Source of the DNA: Lingula anatina
Lineage: Eukaryota > Brachiopoda > Lingulata > Lingulida > Lingulidae
Assembly (NCBI RefSeq): GCF_001039355.2
Contig: NW_019775753.1
Coordinates: forward strand, 110,694-162,227
Direction of reading: 5' to 3'
Length of the DNA stretch: 51,534 nucleotides
The notes beneath the pieces are model-generated. The model was not told the DNA's origin and searched no databases. It saw nothing but the letters and a program-made list of their open reading frames with translations. Below are positions 45,001 to 51,534 of the stretch, piece by piece (the stretch's first letter is position 1; every line of letters starts with the position of its first letter). The position numbers and the translations under genes are program-made.

Positions 45001-46619
45001 TCCACCTCCAAACTTCTTTCCTCTGAAATTGAAAAAAACATGATCTCAAATAAAAGCACACACACACAACACACACAAAAAAACTTTTTTCTCTCACTCA
45101 ATCTCTCTCTCTCTGTATGTGTGTGTGTATGTCCATGCTTTTGAAACAGTACTAAAATCTTCAGTTACAATCTATAGAACACATACATGATAATGCTAAA
45201 TCAAATATGAGATTTATTAATTTTAATTTATAAAAGTGAATCAAACAACGAATGTTCACTGTTAAAACAGCTGAGTCCTGATTTGAATGAATACCTAATA
45301 AAGGCTACTACATCTTCATTCAAATGAGCTGTTTCGAAAGCCTGTAAGTCCCAAGCCCCTGTATTAAAAAGGTTAAGGCATGGACTAGCCCAGGTTCTAC
45401 TTACTCTGTTTGTTTGACTAAGTGATTTAGTGCAACCACCATTGCATCAATAACTGGCGCAATATTAAGGACAATGTCGATAAACTGATAATGATGTTTT
45501 TCTGCTGTACAGTTGACGAAATGTCATTTTTTACAGATTATATAATTATTCTTCATACTGTACACAATCTCTAAACTCTACACAGTGTGTAAAATAACTG
45601 AAAGCCAGACTTATTTCTCATTTGAACCCTTCAAAACAAGACAAACAGAATACAAAATGCACAAAGCATCAATGAATCTGATCTTTCATATGTTTGCACA
45701 AAGCTTCACTTTAAGCCTGAATAGAAACCAAATTAGCCACCCAGTAATAAAATTATTTCATTACCCCCCCCCCCCCCAAAAAAAAAAAAATCATTAATGA
45801 TATGTTCTGTGTATAAAGGATACAGTCAGCAGATATGTTGCTAGGCTGTATTTCATTCTGTACATATTTGAGCAGGTCAAAGTCGGGAAGTCCTAGTGGC
45901 CGCACCAGGGTGATGTTTTGGTACTCCTCCCCATCCGCGAGTTCATTGGCTGTGTTAGGTGTGCCAAACAATATGAGAGCAATCTCATCTTTAGAGTTAG
46001 CAAATATCTGCAAAAAGAAACTTTAAGTGATTAGTCGCATAGTAAAATATCATGGACAAAAGACATAATATTATAAAGCATGCATAAGTGATTCCATTTT
46101 CTTACAACAAAAAACTCATTATCCATGTAGCTGTGTTGTTTTTTCTACTTAGACTAGAAACTAAAATTGCTTATTAATTAAATAAAGCAATGTGTTTGCC
46201 TCTTATACCCGCAGAAAATTATTTCTTCTCAATAAACACATACACACTTACATCGCACCCACACACACACACACACAAAAACAAAAAAGTAATACATTGT
46301 CCAAACCTTTCTCTTTCGCATCATAGTGATCGCTGCCCCTGTTGTAGGGGTGACTTAGTCACATGCCCTCATCCCCCCCCCCCCCACACATGAAATACTT
46401 TGTCCAAACCTTTCTCTGCAGTATCATAGTGACCGCTGTCCCTGCCTATCCTTGTTGTTGGGGAGTAGAAGACACACACAATCACACACACACACGCACA
46501 CACATGCACACACACACACTAGCTAACAATACACTGTAGTCCAAACCTTTCACTGTAGTATCATGCTGATAGCTGTCCCTTCATGTTGTAGTGATGACCC
46601 CTCCTCCTCCCCCCCTCTC

Positions 46620-46684
<65 letters not shown>

Positions 46685-47787
46685 GCACACACATAAATAC
46701 ACATACACACACTCTAGCCAGTAATACACTGTAGTCCCAACCTTTCTCTGTAGTATCATAGTGATAGCTGTTCCTGCCTGCTGTAGGGGTGTAGACGTCC
46801 CTGGAGGAGACTCACTCATGGATGGACCTACATCCAGCACAATGGCTATGGCTTCCTGGGATATAAAAATTGCAAGGTTCTTAAATAAGAACTGAATGAA
46901 TATTCTGTTTTTTTTTTTTTTCTGCAAACTATGGGTACTACCCTAGTATGTGCCTATGCTTGTATAGCTAAGACTACAGACCAAAATATTCAATTCTGTA
47001 GCACTTGGTATAAGATAAGGCTGTCATATTGTACTAGCTAGTACATGTATCCACGTATCAGAATTTTGCTTCATATTAATAGGGCATGAAAAAAGAGGTA
47101 GCATATGAAGATGGTTATACATTACTTTCACCAAATATATTGTTGTACAAATGCCAATAATGTTATAAATTATAGATTCCCTAAGTCATTTTACATGTAC
47201 TTTTCAAATTTGTGTTTTAAACTTAAAACTTTTGCTATCGTTTTTAAATACTCATTTTTAAATACTAATTTTGCACAGAAGCTCTTTCTATTTGCGCGTT
47301 ACAAAACCATACATATTCTTGCAGGACACAGGTACTCCGCTGACAAAATATTAGTTTATGCACCGGTATATTAGTAAGGGTGATCGTTTGAGGGGGTGGG
47401 GGGGGTAAATTTAAAGCCTGCTAGTAAATAAATTGCCGGATTAGAATGCGCATTCTTTGGTCATATGGTATGCACTCATGTGCTTACACTTTAAGACATG
47501 CAAAAAGTTTTGCATCCGATTTACCACAGGCTGTCAAATATTTCACACTGTGTCAGGGACAATGAGAGGGGGATCGGTGGGAATTTCCACCGGCGAAAGC
47601 CAAAATTAATGCAAGACCACAATTAAAGGTCGGATTTTTCTCTCTGACAAAACTTGTCATGTACACAACTTAACAATTCTGAAATTATTCCTCGTGATCG
47701 TTGCTACACATATTGGAAGGTTCGCGAGAAAACTAAGATGATCTACCAAACACTTGCTCGAAGTTCATTTACCTTGTCCGCTGCCAT
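34169..47787 (-). CDS. XRCC5: X-ray repair cross-complementing protein 5 (Ku80/Ku86)
   Basis: Ku80 pairs with Ku70 to form the ring that binds broken DNA ends in nuclear non-homologous end joining. Nineteen coding exons join in phase: 47787-47773, 46855-46742, 46007-45824, 45453-45405, 45022-44897, 44448-44290, 43515-43401, 43037-42905, 42347-42238, 42038-41976, 41537-41400, 40257-40149, 39877-39817, 38990-38918, 38653-38457, 37941-37775, 37379-37267, 35343-35247 and 34332-34169. The product is 728 aa; human Ku80 is 732. Landmarks in order: vWA-like domain (VLDVGPSMSES, SKDEIALILFGT, LPDFDLLKYV, LILFSDLGGEF) to about residue 215; beta-barrel core (PTPWKCNLEIGNNLQIA, RYGNTLVPFSEDD, HHFLGNNVQSF, CVAIVRKVY); arm (PFMEDVRQF, NLIDSMDL, FNPHLQRLYQ); helical C-terminal domain; acidic tail EEDADDLVKHIF, the DNA-PKcs-contact motif. 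An Asp/Glu-rich insert (exon 6) sits between the first two domains. Confidence 0.96.
34477..34695. mobile_element. MITE-like foldback element (repeat copy 2, XRCC5 intron 18)
   Basis: Equivalent of 30499-30724 with a few substitutions. It lies between XRCC5 exons 18 and 19. Confidence 0.7.
35684..36018 (+). pseudogene. Retrotransposon C-terminal region relic
   Basis: One plus-strand frame with an internal TAA (about 35800) reads WDKTVYTDEKLSHNQLDMTL, IDVAAPAD, EEEKVDRFQDLAFKI and VIPIAKGALGTI. This order (W-D..TD, HN.LD, ID..APAD, E..K...QDL, VIP...GALG) is typical of the C-terminal part of many invertebrate retroelement polyproteins. It is a fragment in XRCC5 intron 18, antisense to the host gene. 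I cannot assign the clade. Confidence 0.6.
36212..36546 (+). pseudogene. LINE reverse-transcriptase-upstream relic
   Basis: Reads DKPWVNDGFRNTIRMKSKAW, EQYKMYRNKENRM, KHYKSKVLKSGD and, after a frameshift near 36430, KWWQATKQMIGSN. This is the usual linker just before the reverse transcriptase in LINE ORF2 proteins (KPW...R...A...GD...Y...RN.V.R...YY...WW...). The reverse transcriptase itself is absent. Confidence 0.6.
37199..37250. repeat. Poly-T tract in XRCC5 intron 17
   Basis: Two T runs, just downstream of the exon 17 donor in gene sense (A-rich on the XRCC5 strand). Confidence 0.9.
39086..39180. repeat. 41-bp tandem repeat
   Basis: Two exact 41-bp units (39086-39126 and 39127-39167), each starting GATACATTGCAAAGG and ending GACCATCT, plus a 13-bp diverged start of a third. 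It lies in XRCC5 intron 13. Confidence 0.9.
39490..39753. mobile_element. MITE-like foldback element (copy in XRCC5 intron 13)
   Basis: About 264 bp, from CTAAGACTGGGTTCCCATG to TGGGAATGGTCCCTAAG, with TAGATCGATC / GATCGATCC internal inverted sequence and a palindrome-like centre (AGCAGCTTAGATGTCTGGC against ACAGACATCTAAGCCACTT). Same family as the elements at 30499, 34477 and 43696. Confidence 0.75.
40400..41362. repeat. AT-rich self-complementary minisatellite around the assembly gap
   Basis: Degenerate units built on ATTATTCAAAAACATTTTT and TAAAATGTTTTTCT recur on both sides of the gap (for example near 40490, 40640, 40705, 41265 and 41335). The unit is close to its own reverse complement (ACATTTTTAAAATGT), so the array can form hairpins. 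It fills much of XRCC5 intron 11. Confidence 0.8.
40827..41242. other. Assembly gap (416 N)
   Basis: A run of undetermined bases inside the AT-rich minisatellite in XRCC5 intron 11. No XRCC5 coding sequence is missing, since exons 11 and 12 join in phase. Confidence 0.99.
41363..41400. repeat. (CA)n microsatellite that supplies an XRCC5 splice donor
   Basis: In XRCC5 sense this is (GT)n, about 18 units, starting directly after the last codon of exon 11 (GAG|GTGTGTGT). The 5' splice site is therefore the first repeat unit. Confidence 0.85.
42660..42740 (+). other. Possible relic of a Penelope-like or LINE 3' end (hammerhead-like core)
   Basis: CTGATGA (42697-42703) is followed by a short stem GATG...CATC and then AAAATATTGG. 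This resembles the decayed hammerhead ribozyme core (CTGATGA, stem II, GAAA) of Penelope-like elements and the similar CTGATGA-GC tails of other retroelements. The GAAA box is not intact, so activity is not expected. Confidence 0.25.
43696..43960. mobile_element. MITE-like foldback element (copy in XRCC5 intron 6)
   Basis: About 265 bp. The left end GGGACCGTTCTCATTACCC and the reverse complement of the right end TATGGGAATGTAGTCTAAG are related inverted termini, followed inward by AGATCAATCTA / TAGATTGATC. It has no coding capacity. Confidence 0.7.
44058..44247. repeat. Partial duplicate of XRCC5 exon 6 and flanking intron
   Basis: 44058-44150 matches 44252-44348 (intron start, donor ACCTGAA and exon 6 end through CCATGGCCTC). 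After an internal loss of roughly 115 bp the match resumes with ATTTAATAAAGTTGATCAAAACT, as at 44492 onward. The copy has suffered indels and is not usable as an exon. Confidence 0.75.
45767..45790. repeat. Poly-C/poly-A run in XRCC5 intron 3
   Basis: C run followed directly by an A run, a few bases downstream of the exon 3 donor in gene sense. It probably varies in length. Confidence 0.85.
46291..46353. repeat. Partial duplicate of XRCC5 exon 2 (copy D)
   Basis: A diverged repeat of the exon 2 end and donor. On the minus strand it still reads AAITMM and then RKRK before GTTTGG. A CA microsatellite and poly-C run flank it. Confidence 0.75.
46393..46465. repeat. Partial duplicate of XRCC5 exon 2 (copy C) with possible mini-exon
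   Basis: The best-preserved duplicate. On the minus strand 46445-46410 reads AGTAVTMILQRK in one open 36-bp frame, bounded by an AG (GGATAG) and a GT (GTTTGG), both phase 0. It could in principle be spliced as a 12-codon insert between exons 2 and 3. No long polypyrimidine tract supports the acceptor, so this is unlikely to be frequent. Confidence 0.75.
46440..46720. repeat. (CA)n microsatellites between exon 2 duplicates
   Basis: CA tracts at about 46473-46520 and 46620-46710, with further tracts at 46257-46277. Each lies between two exon-fragment copies, so the CA tract appears to be part of the duplicated unit. Confidence 0.9.
46519..46597. repeat. Partial duplicate of XRCC5 exon 2 (copy B)
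   Basis: The closest duplicate to the real exon. It shares the intron-side sequence TACACTGTAGTCC and the coding end, reading EGTAISMILQ on the minus strand and then a TGA, so it cannot be used in frame. A long (CA)n tract (46620-46692) separates it from the true exon. Confidence 0.8.
46742..46855 (-). CDS. XRCC5: XRCC5 exon 2: start of the vWA-like domain
   Basis: 38 codons beginning EAIAIVLDVGPSMSES and ending ITMILQRK, matching the first strand and helix of Ku80. The donor is the weak AAAG|GTTGGG. The 3' half of this exon, with its donor, is repeated three times in the downstream intron (see the repeat entries). Confidence 0.93.
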
Positions 47788-48607
47788 CTTGAAATAAACA
47801 AGCTTTGGCATGTGCAGATCATGCTGCCATCTGCCGGCAGTTTCGTTTTGTCAAGCTTTGTCAAACCAGTAGTGGGTTGCCGATAAACACGCATTTATTT
47901 AAAGATGAATACATAACAGGTTTAAATAACCATTTGTACCATTATTTCCGATGTCTCAATATCCAATACTGTTGATAAGCACAACCAAAGATGTTTGTCA
48001 AATTAATTTTGATTTCAATAAATTAAATTTGTCTTCTCAATATGCTCTATATTCACAACTACAAAAACGCAGTCTTATCAGTGATGCTCGATTTTATTAC
48101 TTATAAAAACAATTCTAATATATTTGGTCTTATCATTACTTATGATCAATTACATATTTACCTCAATCGCTTTCTCGTTCCAGACTTCTGCAACTTTTTC
48201 AATTCATAGATAACCAAGAAGCGACCCAACCGCTGCTTCCGGTTGTCGCTGTTGTTGTGCAATCTGGTAGAATAGCGCGTAGTTTTTGTGCAATTTCACT
48301 TGGTTGGGAAACCAAGTGACGTATTCACCTAGTTAGTGATATTTATAGAGTTGTAAACTATCCAGAAGGACTTATTTTTAAACAGAGAGAGTGCGCACAG
48401 TATCGCAGACAGAAGGAAGACTTTGCACTACTTACGTCTAAGGAGAGCAACGAGGACTCGCAACAAGTTTAAGCACGAGTTAACAACACAAATCCTGATT
48501 TATAACCCTAAAAGGACTCGGGGGTATATATCAGGTTTATCACTAAAAGTGCCAAATACCAAAGACATTGTAAATATTGTACAGAAATTATATAAGACAT
48601 TGTAAAC
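47788..48607. promoter_or_regulatory. Bidirectional promoter between XRCC5 and RIOK3
   Basis: The two start codons are 820 bp apart and diverge. The XRCC5 start lies in AAGATGGCAGC, one mismatch from the YY1 consensus that often overlaps housekeeping start codons. An exact ETS site CTTCCGGT (48236-48243) lies about 365 bp before the RIOK3 ATG. No convincing TATA box is seen, as is usual for housekeeping pairs. The RIOK3 leader probably begins downstream of the ETS site. Confidence 0.6.
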
Positions 48608-49022
48608 ATGGACGCTACTGTGATGGAAAGTTCTCAGGGACCAATAAACACACCAAGTGTTTGGGGTAAGACCACAAGTACCCCCTCCTCCCCGTGGGGA
48701 ACAGCAACCACACCTACTATCTGCTCACTTGAGGAAGTCATGAGTGAGGAGTTAGCTCATGAGTTACAGGAAAGGGACGAAGAGGACGTTATTAAGAGGG
48801 TCATCAATGTTCAATCTGAGGCGGCCAGGTGAGTGAAAATACTCATTAGAGGCTGGCTCACTTGTCACATTAATCAATAAATATATCTTTAAAAGAACAT
48901 ATTAAAGAATATTGTAAAAACTGACAAAAGACAAAACTGCTGAAATATCTTAAAAGAAATTTGATTAATTGCACAAAGGCACCATTTTTATACACACTGA
49001 CAAGTTGTGATATTGTTCCCCC

Positions 49023-49055
<33 letters not shown>

Positions 49056-51420
49056 ACACAGACTGTGTTAAGGATACAACATTTGATATGGCTGATGCTA
49101 GTATACACCATAATCCACTTCAATTAACTTATACTGATAACTGTGAGCTTTTGTTAAACTGAAGGAGATCAAATTTTTTGGACCATAAGTTTATCAGACC
49201 AGTCTTCAGGCTAGAGTGCTTTGTTGACTGTAATCGAAATCTCTTTTCTACCTTTATTATCCCAACATTTTAGTGAGCCAGTCCCAGACCTGTCAGCTAT
49301 GTTACCAGAGCCAGGAAGTGAGACAAATGAAGACAGTGACTTTTTATTGGCACAGTTACTCCAGTTAGAATACGACAAGGAACACGATTTAATGCTGTCC
49401 AAGGAAGAAGCCAAGTTGAATGGCCAGAGTAAAGGTGGGTTTAATCAAACTGAAGACTTTTTTTAATGAATTTTTTTCTTATGTAAACAATAAGAAATAG
49501 AAATATTTCTTGACAGATTAATCAATGGCTCAAATAGATTTTCACCTGCACTTCTGCAAAGGTGGTTAAAAGTACCATTTCTTAAAGGGAAGGGTTTTCA
49601 CCTTATTAAGAGTATTGTATTTTAGTCCTTCAAAAGGGCCTTGATCACTTCAACAGAGATATCATCAATTATGTGATTTTTCTGTGTAAAAAGTAACTGA
49701 TGAGTAGCAACAGAATAGAAGATATTTTTGATTTTACTTTTTCCAGTATCTTTGTCTTTCTCCAACTACCGTACAGTTCACCCGTATGTGGAGGAGGACA
49801 GTGACAGCGAGGATGACGATCTAACGTGGGTGACCAATGTCTACAAAGGTTGGTATAGAAATTATCACCCCCACCATACCCTATAGTTTTATATGTAATT
49901 AAACATCACCCTCGTGCCACTCCCCTTTAAGTCAACTTTTTCCAGATTAATCATTTGAACAAAATTTGTGAAATGTTGGAAAGATGTTTTTGTTTCATTT
50001 TTGCCTAGCCATATTTAAATAAACTATTACAGCTTTTAAATGACTCTGTATGAGTATCTCGAGAAGCATAAGTAAATATATATTAGAAATATTTGAAAAA
50101 TAGGTAGGGTTAATATCAGAGTATTGTATGCTTCTGCATATGACTATAAATTATGAGAAAAAAATACATCAGTAAGGCACATGTTTTAAATTTGTGTTTA
50201 TCATAATACTAGCTTTTAATTAGTTATAGATAATTGCTGGTACTTTGAACTCTGTCTTTTTTTGTTTTTTAGATGAACCCGTGCCTAATTTCAACAAGGC
50301 TGGTTACTCTGGTAAAGGGAAGAATATTACAACCAAGCATGACCCTGTTATTTGTGGAAAGAGAAATGTATCCAAGATGGAGAAGGTAAAATTTGAAAGT
50401 TATTTGTTACTGACAACTGAAGTTGACCTGATTTTTTGTTAGAAACAACATATTTTTACCCATTAATGCGTATTAGCCATGCAACTTGACTCAGCTTTTT
50501 GTCAGTAACAGCAGAATTTGACCCACTGGTTTGGATAACTAGAAATGTTTCTAAAACTGGGACTACAGAAAGAATATTTCCCACTGAAATAAAAATCAAA
50601 TTGAAATACTTCAAATTGTTACTTAGGGCAATACCTGTTCATATAAGTTACATTGCAGATATTTTTACTAGTATAGTAAAAAGATAATGCAGCTTACAGG
50701 TATTTATTATTGTGATCTCTTTCTTGTCTCTTAATAGTTTCCACCAGAATTTGAGACGGGTGATGGCAAGGGAATGGACCTCAAGCTTCCAAATCACGTC
50801 TTTAACAAACTGAAGCAGCACTCTGTGTCAGAAAACAAGAAAAGTCAGCGTCTTCACGAGAAGAAAGAACACTCAACAGCAGTAAGTATGCAGAGATACA
50901 TGAGATGTGTGAGAATAGTTAAGAATTTTTGGAAGTGAATTGAAGGAAAACAAGACATGTGAAAGTTGATTATGTAAGTTTCTATCTTTAAAATTAGACC
51001 CACTCAAAAACTAAATATTTAAACATCAAAAACAGTTTAAAGCTGTTGTTATGTGAAAGCTTTAGGATGGGGCGTACCTTGGTGATTAAACGAAACATGT
51101 TGAAATTTACAACATGTTGAAATAAAATGTATGTGGTTATAACTTAATAACATCAGCTTAAAGAACTAAAGGGGCACTTGGGTTATAGGCTATGGACTAT
51201 TTCTGGAGTAATTAGAACCTGTGGCACCAACAAAAAAAGTAATAATATTCCATTTGGTGATTTAGAATGATAACACTATTTGAATTTTTCAGCAACAAGC
51301 TGTTGATCCGAAAACCCGTCTGATCCTGTACAAACTGGTGAATGCTGGGATACTGGATAACGTGACAGGAGTGATCAGTACAGGCAAGGAGTCCGTCGTC
51401 TTCCATGCTGATGGTGGCAG
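48608..51420 (+). CDS. RIOK3: RIO kinase 3 (partial, 5' six exons)
   Basis: An atypical serine/threonine kinase of the RIO family; vertebrate RIOK3 acts in the cytoplasm in late small-subunit ribosomal RNA maturation and innate signalling. Six in-phase exons: 48608-48828, 49274-49434, 49747-49848, 50273-50385, 50738-50881 and 51293-51420 (about 289 codons; the last donor AG|GTTGGT leads out of the window). The N-terminal part carries the RIOK3-specific CSLEEVMSEELAHELQ, DFLLAQLLQLEYDKEHD, NYRTVHPY, GKGKNITTKHDPVICG and RLHEKKEHSTA motifs. The kinase domain begins in exon 6 with TGKESVVFHA, the RIO P-loop equivalent. The remaining kinase lobes lie beyond 51420. Other RIO kinases lack these N-terminal motifs. 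Confidence 0.95.
49018..49062. repeat. Poly-C/(CA)n repeat in RIOK3 intron 1
   Basis: About 20 C followed by CA repeats. Confidence 0.9.
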
Positions 51421-51426
51421 GTTGGT

Positions 51427-51534
51427 CTCTCTCTCTCTCTACCCTTCTCTCTCTCTCCCCTTCTCTCTCTCTCTCTGTTTCTCATTCCCTCTCTCTCATT
51501 CTTCCTTTCATTCCCCCTTTCTCTCTCTCTCTCT
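51427..51534. repeat. CT-rich repeat in RIOK3 intron 6
   Basis: Interrupted (CT)n from just after the exon 6 donor to the window end. Confidence 0.9.

Noticed and set aside
46550-46927. 125-codon minus-strand frame across XRCC5 exon 2
   Set aside because: It is the exon read through into the intron, the CA repeat (Val-Cys run) and an exon 2 duplicate; not a separate gene.
48423-48605. 60-codon frame in the RIOK3 leader
   Set aside because: Starts at TTG, ends just before the RIOK3 ATG, no similarity; most likely 5'UTR.

Overview
The window is nuclear DNA from an animal. It is AT-rich, with long introns (GT...AG), dense microsatellites (GA, CA, AAT, homopolymers), MITE-like elements and a 416-base assembly gap. 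Two genes have direct one-to-one counterparts in vertebrates, and the third is an odd-skipped-type zinc-finger gene. The repeats and sequence style suggest a marine invertebrate, perhaps a lophotrochozoan such as a mollusc, but the sequence alone does not prove this.

Region by region. (1) About 1-3680: no recognised gene; simple repeats. (2) 3681-10151, minus strand: a complete odd-skipped-related (OSR/odd/bowl type) gene of 7 coding exons, 401 aa, five C2H2 fingers. (3) About 10.15-24.0 kb: gene-poor DNA containing one short TIR element and several homeobox-, forkhead- and TCF-site-rich blocks. At its far end (23960-24128, minus) lies a short exon beginning with a perfect SNAG repressor motif, MPRSFLVK. 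Its donor phase fits the OSR second exon exactly, and no other zinc-finger exon lies between. It is best explained as an alternative, distal first exon of the OSR gene. (4) About 24.1-27.0 kb: probable promoter of that exon, then spacer. (5) 26992-34917: two near-identical copies of a block of about 3.96 kb, joined at a single N. Each carries one copy of the last coding exon of the next gene and a 399-bp stretch that is identical between copies. (6) 34169-47787, minus strand: a complete XRCC5 (Ku80) gene, 19 coding exons, 728 aa, whose introns hold MITEs, LINE relics, partial exon duplications and the assembly gap. (7) 47788-48607: a compact bidirectional promoter. (8) 48608 to the window end, plus strand: the first six coding exons of RIOK3, which continues outside the window.

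The genes do not form a pathway. Ku80 (non-homologous end joining) and RIOK3 (atypical kinase) share a head-to-head housekeeping promoter. OSR is a developmental regulator with a large upstream territory likely to hold its enhancers. All exon boundaries were read by eye from splice consensus, reading phase and similarity to known family members; no alignment or transcript data were available.
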